Positions 7,607 through 16,494 of a stretch of DNA of 37,279 nt are shown here, piece after piece. The DNA lies in the NCBI GenBank assembly GCA_014729725.1, contig WJJL01000017.1, positions 1 to 37,279 of the forward strand, given 5' to 3'. This stretch comes from Candidatus Moraniibacteriota bacterium. GTDB taxonomy: Bacteria > Patescibacteriota > Minisyncoccia > CAIUEV01 > JAHKAQ01. A program made the translations under genes and the position numbers. Position 1 is the first letter of the stretch. The number at the start of each line of letters is the position of its first letter. The notes beneath the pieces are model-generated. The model was not told the DNA's origin. It did no database searches and was given only the letters and a program-made list of their open reading frames with translations.

Positions 7607-8893
7607 ATGAAAAATCAAACAATTGCGGTTATCGGGATCGGTTATGTGGGCTTGCCATTGGCTTGTCTGGCCGCGGATAAGGGCTATCAGGTTCTGGGAG
7701 TCGATATCAATCAAAAACTGATTGATAAAGTTAATAAAGCTCAAGTTCCGTTTAAGGATGACTTAGTGAAAAAATTGCTTAAAAAAACGGTTCAAAGCGG
7801 AAATTTAAAAGCCTCTAACGACTTTAAGCTTTTGAAAAAGGTTGAAACAATTGCGGTTTGCGTACCAACTCCGGTGGATGAAAACTATCAGCCGGATTTT
7901 AAGCCTTTAATTTCGGCGGTTCAAAGAATCAAAGAAAATTTGGTCAAAGGCCAGCTGGTGATCATCGAATCTACCATTAACCCCGGCGTTTGCGAGGAAA
8001 TCGTTTTGCCGATTTTGGAACAAGGCGGCAAAAAAGTGGGCAAAGATTTCTATTTGGCTCACGCGCCAGAACGAATCAACCCCGGCGATCCTAAATGGAA
8101 TGTTTCCAACTTGCCCAGAAATGTAGGCGCTTTAAGTAAAACCGGACTTAAAAAAGCGGCTCAGTTTTATAGAGATATCATTGACGCGCCGATTAATGAA
8201 ATGCAGTCCATCAAAGAAGCCGAAGCCACCAAAACCATTGAAAACGCTTTTCGAGACATTAATATCGCTTTTATCAACGAAATCGCCAAATCTTTTGATC
8301 AACTGGGAATTGATGTAGTTGATGTAATCAAAGGCGCTTCCAGCAAATTTTCCTTTATGGCGCACTGGCCCAGCTGCGGCGTGGGCGGTCACTGTATCCC
8401 GGTGGATCCCTATTACTTGATTCGAAAAGCCGAAACCGTGGGCTTTAGCCATGACTTTTTAAAGCTGGCTCGCCAAATCAACAACCACATGCCCAAATAC
8501 ACCGTCGAACTTTATCAAGATGAGCTTAACAAAGTGGGCTTGGCGGTAAAAGGCACCAAGACCGCGGTTTTGGGTATCGCTTACAAAGCCGACATCGACG
8601 ACACTCGGGAAAGTCCTGCTTTTGAAATAATCGAAGAGTTGAAAAAAATGGGCGCCGATGTTTTAACTTATGATCCTTTGGTTTTAGAAAAGTCCACTGA
8701 AAAATCTCTCAAGCAGACCTTGAAAAAAGCGCAAGCTCTTTTAATTGTTACCGATCACAGCGAGTTTAAGGAAAAGCTGGACGGTCAAACTTTAAAGAAA
8801 AATAATATCAAAGTGGTTTTAGACGGCAAAAATTGTTTGGATAAAGAAGATATTGTAAAGGCGGGAGTGAATTATAAGGGGATTGGGCGATAA
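7607..8893 (+). CDS. nucleotide sugar dehydrogenase (UDP-glucose/GDP-mannose dehydrogenase family; UDP-HexNAc 6-dehydrogenase-like)
   Basis: N-terminal IAVIGIGYVGLPLACLAADKGYQVLGVDIN; central NAFRDINIAFINEIAKSFDQLGIDVVDVIKGASSKFSFM...GVGGHCIPVDPYYL; C-terminal GIAYKADIDDTRESPA. Confidence 0.93.
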   Translation: MKNQTIAVIGIGYVGLPLACLAADKGYQVLGVDINQKLIDKVNKAQVPFKDDLVKKLLKKTVQSGNLKASNDFKLLKKVETIAVCVPTPVDENYQPDFKPLISAVQRIKENLVKGQLVIIESTINPGVCEEIVLPILEQGGKKVGKDFYLAHAPERINPGDPKWNVSNLPRNVGALSKTGLKKAAQFYRDIIDAPINEMQSIKEAEATKTIENAFRDINIAFINEIAKSFDQLGIDVVDVIKGASSKFSFMAHWPSCGVGGHCIPVDPYYLIRKAETVGFSHDFLKLARQINNHMPKYTVELYQDELNKVGLAVKGTKTAVLGIAYKADIDDTRESPAFEIIEELKKMGADVLTYDPLVLEKSTEKSLKQTLKKAQALLIVTDHSEFKEKLDGQTLKKNNIKVVLDGKNCLDKEDIVKAGVNYKGIGR

Positions 8894-8929
8894 CGCACCC
8901 TATCTTTCCCTGAAAAGGTGAGTTTTGAA

Positions 8930-9283
8930 TTAAAACCGCGCTCCTTTGTCAATCGACATTTTCTTTTTAATGCTCATAGCTCCGCGTTGTTGCAGAGTTC
9001 TTCTTTTGTCTTTATCTTTTTTGATTTGTCTTTCCATATCAGCCAAGGCAAGATCTCCGGCTTCTTCGATTTTAGTACCTTTTTCCTCGCTTATATAATG
9101 ATTTCCCGGAAATTTGATCTGAATTTCCACTCTGAATTCGCTATTGTTTAAACTATTTATTTCGATTTGGGAATTGACATTTTGATTGCTAATGTGTTTT
9201 TTTAATTTTTCTATTTTAGCGGCCAGATATTTTTTGGTTTCTTTTTCCACTTTGGTACCGGGGGTGTAAAATTTGATTTCCAT
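8930..9283 (-). CDS. ribosome hibernation factor HPF/RaiA family, short form
   Basis: Small protein with the beta-alpha pattern of the S30AE/sigma54-modulation family (FRVEIQIKFPGNHYISEEKGTKIEEAGDLALADMERQIKKDKDKRR). Confidence 0.82.
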   Translation of the reverse strand: MEIKFYTPGTKVEKETKKYLAAKIEKLKKHISNQNVNSQIEINSLNNSEFRVEIQIKFPGNHYISEEKGTKIEEAGDLALADMERQIKKDKDKRRTLQQRGAMSIKKKMSIDKGARF

Positions 9284-9532
9284 AGTTTTTGGAATTAATA
9301 GGATTTATTTTATTAATGGAAACTGCCGGTCAATTTTTGATTTTTAAGCTTGGTTTTTAAATTTTTCCAGTGTTTCCTTTGATTAAATTATTTCAGTTTT
9401 TTGGAGAGTTGTAAAATATAAAATTGAAACTTAAATTTTTTAATGTTATTATTAGGGAATTATTTTAAACTTTAATTCATTGTCTTTTTGTCTTTTTTCC
9501 TGAAAAGGCACAAAAAAGGAAAGTTTATTTTT

Positions 9533-12349
9533 ATGAAAAAAATAATTATTCGCGGCGCCAGAGAACATAATTTAAAAAATATCGATCTGGAGCTGCCCAG
9601 AGATAAATTTATTGTAATTACCGGGGTCTCGGGCTCCGGTAAATCCACTTTGGCTTTTGATACTATTTTTGCCGAAGGCCAGCGGCGTTATTTGGAGAGC
9701 CTTTCCAGTTACGCTCGGCAGTTTTTGGGTCAAATGGATAAGCCGGATGTGGATTTGGTTGAGGGTATGAGTCCCACTATTTCGATTAATCAAAAATCAA
9801 TCGGCCATAACCCCAGATCAACAGTGGGAACCATCACTGAAATTTACGATTATTTAAGGCTTTTATACGCCAAAGCCGGAACCCCGCACTGTCCTTTTTG
9901 CGGTAAAAAAATCCAGAAAGTTTCTTTGGACGAGATGGTGGAGGAGATTTTGGAACAGTTTAAACAAGGTAAGTCAATCCGGATTTATTCCCCGGTGGTT
10001 AGAGGTAAAAAAGGCAATTACTCGACTCTTTTGGAAAATCTTTATAAAAAAGGTTATCACAAAGCAATCGTTAACGGTAAACAAATTAATTTGTCATCCG
10101 CTAAATTTATTGACCTGGATCGTTACAGTCGTCATAAAATCGAAGTTTTGATCGACGAGATTTTGGTGAATCCCGAAAATCTGGAAAGAATCAGCGAAAG
10201 CATTGAACAGGCTTTGAAATTGGCCGGCGGAATGGTGATTGTTAAAAGTTCAAAAAAGGAAATTTCTTTTAACCAAAAAATGATGTGCGTGAGCTGCAAT
10301 TTCAGTTTTCCTGAAATCGAGCCGCGCTCTTTTTCTTTTAACAGTCCTTATGGGGCTTGTGCCGAATGCGGCGGTTTGGGAAAAAAATTCGAATTAAGCG
10401 AAGAGCTGATTATTCCGGATAAAAACAAAACCATCGGGGAGGGCGCTATTTTACCCTGGAGCTATCGGCGCAATAACTGGTTTGGCACCGTTATCGACGC
10501 GGTAGCCAGGGAGTACAAGGTTTCTGTAAAAGATAGAATTAAAGATATTCCCAAACACAAACTGGATAAAATTATTCATGGTCAAGAGGAGCCGGTAATG
10601 CTCAAAATCAGAACCTACAGCCGCGGTTCCAGAATCTGGACTATGAAATTTCAGGGTCTGTTAAATTATCTTAATCGTCGCTACAGCGAAACCGAGTCTG
10701 AAAAAATCAGAAAAGATATTCAAAAATATATGGTGGAAACCAGATGCCCGGTTTGTAAAGGTAGCCGCTTAAAAGAGGAAAGTCTTTTGGTCAAGATAGA
10801 TAAAAAAAATATCAGCCAAATCACTCATCTTTCTGTGGATCAGGCTTTGGAGTTTTTTCAGAATTTAAAATTGAAAAAATCCAAAAAAATAATCGCTGAT
10901 AAAATTAACAAGGAGATAATTAACCGGCTGACTTTTTTAAAAAATGTGGGGTTAGCTTATTTAACTTTGGATCGTTCCGCGGTAACTCTTTCCGGCGGAG
11001 AGTCGCAGCGGATTAGGTTGGCCAGCCAAGTGGGAGCCGCTTTGGTCGGGGTGATTTATATTTTGGATGAACCGTCGATAGGATTGCACGCCAAAGACAA
11101 CAAAAGACTTTTAAAAACTCTTTTGCATCTAAGAGATATCGGTAATACCGTTATGGTAATTGAACACGATGAGGAAACTATGCGAAGCTGCGACTGGTTG
11201 GTGGATATTGGCCCGGGAGCCGGGGAAAAGGGAGGTAAAATAGTGGTCAGCGAAAATCTGGAAAAAGCTTTGAAAAATGAGGATTCAGCCACAGTAAGAT
11301 ATTTAAAGGGAATGGAAAAAATCGAAACACCGGACCAAAGACAAAAGCCCACTAAAAAAAAGCTAATAATAGAAAAAGCCAGCGAGCATAATTTAAAAAA
11401 TTTGGATGTGGAAATCCCTTTGGAATTGTTCACCTGCGTTACCGGGGTCTCAGGTTCCGGTAAATCAACCCTTGTAAACGATATAGTTTGTAAGGCGCTT
11501 AGCCGGCATTTTTATCGTTCTTTGGAGCAGCCGGGGCGTCATAAGTCTATAAAAGGCCTTCATTTTATCGATAAAATTATCAATGTGGATCAATCGCCGA
11601 TCGGGCGGACTCCGCGTTCCAATCCGGCTACTTACACCAAGGTTTTCACCCATATTCGCGATTTATTCGCTGCCACTCGGGACGCTCGGATAAAAGGCTA
11701 CGGTCCCGGTAGATTCAGCTTTAATGTCTCCGGCGGCCGCTGCGACAATTGTCAGGGTGAAGGTTTTTTAAAGGTGGAAATGCAGTTTTTACCCGATGTT
11801 TATTTACCCTGCGATGTCTGCGAAGGTAAAAGATATAAAAAGGATACTTTAAAAGTTCAATATAAAGGTAAAAATATTTCCGAAGTCTTGGATATGACCG
11901 TGGATGAAGCGGTTGATTTTTTTTCTGATATTCCTCAAATTTGCGATATTTTAAAAGTGATCGCGGATGTCGGTTTAGGATATATTAAATTGGGCCAGCC
12001 GGCTACCACTTTGTCCGGAGGAGAGGCGCAGCGGGTTAAGTTGGCCTCCGAGTTGGCCAAGAAATCCACTTCCAAAACCTTTTATGTCCTGGACGAGCCT
12101 ACCACCGGCCTTCACTTTCAAGATATTCAAAAGCTGCTTTCAGTGGTTGAAAGACTGGTGGATCAGGGCAATACGGTTTTGATGATTGAACACAATATGG
12201 ATGTTATTAAATCCGCGGATTGGATTATTGATTTAGGCCCCCACGGCGGTCAAAAAGGCGGAAAAATCATCGCCCGGGGATCCCCTGAAGAAGTGGCTAA
12301 ATATGAAGAAAGTTTTACCGGCCAGTATTTAAAAAAATATTTAAAGTAA
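9533..12349 (+). CDS. uvrA: excinuclease ABC subunit A
   Basis: MKKIIIRGAREHNLKNIDLELPRDKFIVITGVSGSGKSTLAFDTIFAEGQRRYLESLSSYARQF; two ABC signatures (LSGGESQRIRLASQ, LSGGEAQRVKLASEL); Zn-finger CXXC motifs. The ATG at 9533 is preferred over 9488 (aaaaaaggaaag upstream). Confidence 0.98.
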   Translation: MKKIIIRGAREHNLKNIDLELPRDKFIVITGVSGSGKSTLAFDTIFAEGQRRYLESLSSYARQFLGQMDKPDVDLVEGMSPTISINQKSIGHNPRSTVGTITEIYDYLRLLYAKAGTPHCPFCGKKIQKVSLDEMVEEILEQFKQGKSIRIYSPVVRGKKGNYSTLLENLYKKGYHKAIVNGKQINLSSAKFIDLDRYSRHKIEVLIDEILVNPENLERISESIEQALKLAGGMVIVKSSKKEISFNQKMMCVSCNFSFPEIEPRSFSFNSPYGACAECGGLGKKFELSEELIIPDKNKTIGEGAILPWSYRRNNWFGTVIDAVAREYKVSVKDRIKDIPKHKLDKIIHGQEEPVMLKIRTYSRGSRIWTMKFQGLLNYLNRRYSETESEKIRKDIQKYMVETRCPVCKGSRLKEESLLVKIDKKNISQITHLSVDQALEFFQNLKLKKSKKIIADKINKEIINRLTFLKNVGLAYLTLDRSAVTLSGGESQRIRLASQVGAALVGVIYILDEPSIGLHAKDNKRLLKTLLHLRDIGNTVMVIEHDEETMRSCDWLVDIGPGAGEKGGKIVVSENLEKALKNEDSATVRYLKGMEKIETPDQRQKPTKKKLIIEKASEHNLKNLDVEIPLELFTCVTGVSGSGKSTLVNDIVCKALSRHFYRSLEQPGRHKSIKGLHFIDKIINVDQSPIGRTPRSNPATYTKVFTHIRDLFAATRDARIKGYGPGRFSFNVSGGRCDNCQGEGFLKVEMQFLPDVYLPCDVCEGKRYKKDTLKVQYKGKNISEVLDMTVDEAVDFFSDIPQICDILKVIADVGLGYIKLGQPATTLSGGEAQRVKLASELAKKSTSKTFYVLDEPTTGLHFQDIQKLLSVVERLVDQGNTVLMIEHNMDVIKSADWIIDLGPHGGQKGGKIIARGSPEEVAKYEESFTGQYLKKYLK

Positions 12350-12642
12350 TTTTTATTTTTTTAAAAAAACAAAAAAACAATAGTGGAACTGCCTTTTGAA
12401 AATCAAGAATTCCCCGCCCTTTTTTAAGCTTGTAATTTGTCGGTTTAGCTGATTCGATTTACTATTTTTTGCGATTTTGCTTTTAATAATTTTGTTTCTA
12501 AATTTTAAGTCCAACAATAAAAAATAACAGCCGGTCTCCGGGCATCTTTTAAATTGATGTTATTCAGGATATTTTTTGTTAACCACCGCCCTTTAAGTTT
12601 AGTTTTACCTATTTAAAATACCGAGAGGTTTAATAAATTTTT

Positions 12643-13386
12643 ATGTCAATCTTTTTTAGTTCCAACCGGGATCAGAAAAAATTTGTTAGGAAAAAACTGG
12701 CTCAATATTATCCTAATTTTAAATCCGGCGGTTATTTTTATAAAAAATTTATAAAAAATCTAATTCATAAAGATTCAATAATTTTAGATGCGGGTTGCGG
12801 AGAAAAAGGGCTTATCGAAAGCTTCAACGGTCAAGCCAAATTGATTATCGGAGTTGATGTTGATAAAAAGGAGTTGAGAAAAAATAAAATCGCCCAAAAA
12901 AAGATAGCAGCCGATTTAAAAGCCATTCCTTTAAAAAACAACAGCCTTGATTTAGTGGTATGCGAATTTGTTTTAGAGCATCTGAACAATCCCAAACCGG
13001 TGATTAAGGAAATTTTTCGAGTTTTAAAACCGGGCGGCGGTTTTGTTTTTATTACGCCGAATGTGGTTAACCCCATTATGTTTTTAAGTAAAATTTCACC
13101 CCACAGACTTCATGAATTTTTGTTAAAAAATTTACTTAAAAAACCGACCCGGGCTCACCGGACTTATTATAAGGCAAACACATTAACAAGATTAAAGATC
13201 TTAGCTAAAATCGGCGGCTTTGAGAGATTAAAAATTGTAAGGGCCGGCAATAGCGAATATTTGGGTTTTTGTAAACCTCTGGTAATTCCTTCAATTTTTT
13301 TAGAAAAACTGATGGTCCACAGACCCTTAACAATCTTTCAGATGTATTTGGTAGGTTGTTTTGTAAAAAGGTTAAGGACTAATTAA
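12643..13386 (+). CDS. class I SAM-dependent methyltransferase
   Basis: ILDAGCGEKGLIESFNGQAKLIIGVDVD, LVVCEFVLEHLNNPKPVIKEIFRVLKPGGGFVFITPN. Confidence 0.87.
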   Translation: MSIFFSSNRDQKKFVRKKLAQYYPNFKSGGYFYKKFIKNLIHKDSIILDAGCGEKGLIESFNGQAKLIIGVDVDKKELRKNKIAQKKIAADLKAIPLKNNSLDLVVCEFVLEHLNNPKPVIKEIFRVLKPGGGFVFITPNVVNPIMFLSKISPHRLHEFLLKNLLKKPTRAHRTYYKANTLTRLKILAKIGGFERLKIVRAGNSEYLGFCKPLVIPSIFLEKLMVHRPLTIFQMYLVGCFVKRLRTN

Positions 13387-13600
13387 GAAACCTGTAAAAG
13401 ACAAGGTGATGTGCGAAATTTTGATTTTTGAGGCATAATGGTTCTAATTATGGTGAAAAATTATTTCAAAAAAATTGCCGGAAAATGAAAATTGGAGTAG
13501 TTGATTTTTTTCAGAGGTTCCTTTGGGTTTAATTGGTTTGGATTGATTTTTAAAAATTGGGAATTATTTAAAGCTGCTTGTAACCGCTCTTAAATCAGGG

Positions 13601-13736
13601 AATTGAAAATTTTTATGTTTAGCGCTAACTGTTTGTTTTGTCTTTAAAACAAGGATCTCCGGTTCTGTCATTTGTAAGCCACGGCACAGCAGAGATAATC
13701 AAAACCCAAGCAAACAGGGATAGCGATTATTCAATT
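13601..13736 (+). ncRNA. candidate structured 5' leader of the TVP38-oxidoreductase operon
   Basis: Co-linear helices by eye: AATTGAA 13601-13607/TTCAATT 13730-13736; CGCTA 13623-13627/TAGCG 13721-13725; CTGTTTGTTT 13629-13638/AAGCAAACAG 13708-13717; inner ATCTC 13655-13659/GAGAT 13692-13696 and CTGT 13665-13668/ACAG 13686-13689. Ends 12 nt before the ATG at 13748. Confidence 0.35.
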
Positions 13737-13747
13737 AAGATAATTTA

Positions 13748-14389
13748 ATGAAAATAAAAAAAAGAATCCCCCTGCTTTTTATTGGAATTTTCTTTTTGAT
13801 TGTAATTTTTTTTGTTTTTGACCTTAAAAAATACCTGAATCTTGAATTCATAAAGAATTGGATTAACGATTGGGGCGTTTTTGCCCCTTTGGCTTTTATG
13901 ATCATTTATTTTTTGGCGGTTCTGTTTTTTGTTTCCGCCGCCGGGTTAAGCGTGGGAGCCGGAATTTTATTTGGGAATTTATATGGTACGATTTATACTG
14001 TAATTGCGGCCACTTTGGCGGCTCAGGCCGCTTTTTATCTGGCGCGTTTTTTTGGCAGAGATTTGATAGACAGCTTACCTAAAAGCGATTGGGGAAGAAG
14101 AATAAAACAGGTTGATAAAAGAGTGGGACAAAACAGTTTTAAACATCTTTTTATTTTACGCGCTTTGTTTCTTCCCTACATTCCCTTAAGCTACGCCGCT
14201 GGTTTAGGCAAAAAAGTCAATCCATGGGGATTTTTAGGGGCAACTTTTCTAAGCAATGCTATTTTCACGCCCGCTTTTGTATTTTTGGGAGATTCTTTAT
14301 TAAAAGGTCCAAAAGCTTTAATCCTGCCAGGATCTTTAATCTTTTTAGTATTATTGATTCCTAAATTAATAAAAAGGTTTCGCGGTTAA
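13748..14389 (+). CDS. TVP38/TMEM64 (VTT-domain) membrane protein
   Basis: Multi-TM protein with GAGILFGNLYGTIYTVIAATLAAQAAFYLARFFGRD and a second LFILRALFLPYIPLSYAAGLGKKVNPWGFLGATFLSN segment. Confidence 0.86.
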   Translation: MKIKKRIPLLFIGIFFLIVIFFVFDLKKYLNLEFIKNWINDWGVFAPLAFMIIYFLAVLFFVSAAGLSVGAGILFGNLYGTIYTVIAATLAAQAAFYLARFFGRDLIDSLPKSDWGRRIKQVDKRVGQNSFKHLFILRALFLPYIPLSYAAGLGKKVNPWGFLGATFLSNAIFTPAFVFLGDSLLKGPKALILPGSLIFLVLLIPKLIKRFRG

Positions 14390-14460
14390 GTTTTTTGGTT
14401 TTTCAAAGTATTAAGCTACAATAAACAAAGTCAACAGTTAGACTTTTTAGAGGATTTTTA

Positions 14461-15876
14461 ATGAACAAAAAGGAATTCGACATTATAATAATTGGAGCCG
14501 GTTCAGCGGGTTTGAATGTGGCGGGATTTATGAATCAAGCCGGTTTCAAAACCCTTCTTATTGATCGCTCCGATTATAATATAGGAGGAGATTGTTTGAA
14601 TTTTGGCTGTGTTCCCAGCAAGGCCTTAATTCATCTTGCCAGAAAAGTTAAGGCAGCCGGAGAACTGGAAAACTTTAATTTGGTTTTTAAAAATAAAATC
14701 GATATCAAAAAAGTCACTCAATACATCGATAAAAAACAAGCCGTTATCAAAAAACACGAAAACGCGAGAAATCTTCGTAAAAAAGGGATTAATGTAGTTT
14801 TGGGAAAGGCTGAATTTGTTTGTAAAAAAACAGTAAGAGTTGGAAAAGAAATTTATCAAGGCAAAAAAATAGTTATCGCTACAGGTTCCAGACCCAGAGT
14901 GCCTGGAATTCCGGGCTTAAAAAAGGTGGATTATTATACCAATGAAACTGTTTTTGATATAAAGTATCTTCCCCGGAAATTTCTGGTTGTCGGTGGCGGT
15001 CCTATTGGAATTGAGTTGGGGCAGGCTTTTAGCGATTTGGGTTGTCAGGTAACAGTGATTCAGGCCCAGAATCGTATTTTACCCAAAGAAGATACGGATC
15101 TTTCGGATATTTTACTAAAAGAGCTGAAAAGGCGGGGTATAAAATTTTTTTTAAATTATCGTTTGAGTTCTTTTAGAAATAAAAACACCGCTTTAATTAA
15201 AAATAAAAAAAATGGCTCTGTTTTAAAGGTTAATTTTGACGCGGTGCTTTTAGCTGTTGGACGAAGTATTGATTTGGGCGGTTTAAATCTTGAAAAAGCT
15301 GCTGTTGAAACCAATGAAAAAGGATTTTTAAAAATAAATGACAAATTGACCACCACAAATAAAAGTATTTTTGTTTGTGGCGATGCGGCGGGAAGTCTTC
15401 AGTTTACCCATGCCGCCGAATTGCACGCTAAAATTGTTATTAATAATTTTTTTTCTCCTTTTTCCAAAAAACTGGATTATAAAAATTTTTCCCGGGTTAT
15501 TTATACTACTCCGGAAGTAGCTGCTTTTGGAAAAAGCAAAGCCCGGTTAAAAAAGGAAAAAGTTAATTTTAAAGTTTTAACCAATGATTTTAAGCAGGAC
15601 GACCGGGCCATTATTGAAGATTACCCCTCATCTTATTTAAAACTTTTTGTCGCCAAAAACAAGATCCTGGGAGGAGCCATGATTGCTCCTAATGCCGGTG
15701 AATTAGTTCAGGAATTGATTTTAGCCAATTCTTCAGGAGTAAAAATTTCAGAAATTTTTGATAAAATTTATCCTTATCCCACTGCGACTCGAGTAAATAA
15801 AAGCACTGTTACTGCGCTTTTTTCTCAAAAACTTAAAAAAACATGGTTGAGAAAGCTGCTGCGATTGCTTTATTAA
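14461..15876 (+). CDS. FAD-dependent pyridine nucleotide-disulfide oxidoreductase (dihydrolipoamide dehydrogenase/MerA-like)
   Basis: IIIIGAGSAGLNVAGFM FAD motif; redox disulfide GGDCLNFGCVPSKALI; VVGGGPIGIELGQAF NAD motif; VCGDAAG. No C-terminal vicinal Cys pair, so not assigned as mercuric reductase. Confidence 0.9.
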   Translation: MNKKEFDIIIIGAGSAGLNVAGFMNQAGFKTLLIDRSDYNIGGDCLNFGCVPSKALIHLARKVKAAGELENFNLVFKNKIDIKKVTQYIDKKQAVIKKHENARNLRKKGINVVLGKAEFVCKKTVRVGKEIYQGKKIVIATGSRPRVPGIPGLKKVDYYTNETVFDIKYLPRKFLVVGGGPIGIELGQAFSDLGCQVTVIQAQNRILPKEDTDLSDILLKELKRRGIKFFLNYRLSSFRNKNTALIKNKKNGSVLKVNFDAVLLAVGRSIDLGGLNLEKAAVETNEKGFLKINDKLTTTNKSIFVCGDAAGSLQFTHAAELHAKIVINNFFSPFSKKLDYKNFSRVIYTTPEVAAFGKSKARLKKEKVNFKVLTNDFKQDDRAIIEDYPSSYLKLFVAKNKILGGAMIAPNAGELVQELILANSSGVKISEIFDKIYPYPTATRVNKSTVTALFSQKLKKTWLRKLLRLLY

Positions 15877-16029
15877 ACAAAAAGACCGGCATTTGATTAA
15901 GCCGTATTCTAAGAAAAGAATAAAAATAAGTTTTGGCATTTTTATAAAATGTTTTGCCAATCAAGAACCGGAGAAAATATTGATAAATTTAATGAAAGAA
16001 AATGATAGAGTATTTTATTTAGGACAATA

Positions 16030-16062
16030 CAAAAAACCCGAAAAAGATTTCAAGGTTTTTTG
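16030..16062 (+). terminator. possible intrinsic terminator
   Basis: caaaaaacc-...-ggttttttg hairpin in the intergenic region upstream of the rpoB promoter. Confidence 0.45.
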
Positions 16063-16144
16063 CTAACAAGTGTTTGTTTGTTAGAATATATAATCAGTAA
16101 AAAAACTCCGAAAAGTGCAATATGTGGTGGACGCCTACACAAAT

Positions 16145-16173
16145 TTGACAGAAATAAAAACTTCTGCTAAATT
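16145..16173 (+). promoter_or_regulatory. putative sigma70-type promoter for rpoBC
   Basis: TTGACA - 17 nt - TAAATT in the 618-bp gap before rpoB; implies a ~310-nt leader. Confidence 0.55.
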
Positions 16174-16249
16174 TTTTGTTAGTCTTTAATCTCAACTTTA
16201 TTTGAAGTGACAATCCAAAAATTTTTCGATAAAAATAAATAGCATTAAC

Positions 16250-16290
16250 CTCAAGAGACAAGGAGTCTTTGTTTTTCTTTGTCTTTTGAG
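16250..16290 (+). promoter_or_regulatory. stable hairpin in the rpoB leader
   Basis: CTCAAGAGACAA (16250-16261) pairs with TTGTCTTTTGAG (16279-16290): 12 bp including one G-U. Confidence 0.5.
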
Positions 16291-16494
16291 ATTATTGGAA
16301 AAGTTGTCAAACCACAAAAGGCCATCAGGGTTAAAAAATAATTCCAACAATAAGCGGTAGAATCAAAAAATGTTAATTGATTTAAGATTAACAATAAAAT
16401 GATTTAAATTCAACGCCGGTTCAATCCAAATCAAACAGCAAACCGGATTTTAATACAAAATTTTACTAAGCGGCTTTGTTAACTATATAACTCT

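Noticed and set aside
12350-12642. Possible structured RNA after uvrA (AATAACA 12523-12529/TGTTATT 12558-12564 with inner CCGGTCTCCGG)
   Set aside because: Short AT-rich closing helix and competing alternatives; no better than expected for this composition by eye.
14461-15876. Assignment as mercuric reductase (merA)
   Set aside because: No NmerA domain, no C-terminal vicinal cysteines and no mer operon neighbours; only the redox disulfide is shared.
15893-16066. 57-aa TTG-start ORF (LIKPYSKKRIKISFGIFIKCFANQEPEKILINLMKENDRVFYLGQYKKPEKDFKVFC)
   Set aside because: No Shine-Dalgarno, non-ATG start, overlaps hairpins (15933-15960) and a putative terminator (16030-16062); insufficient support.
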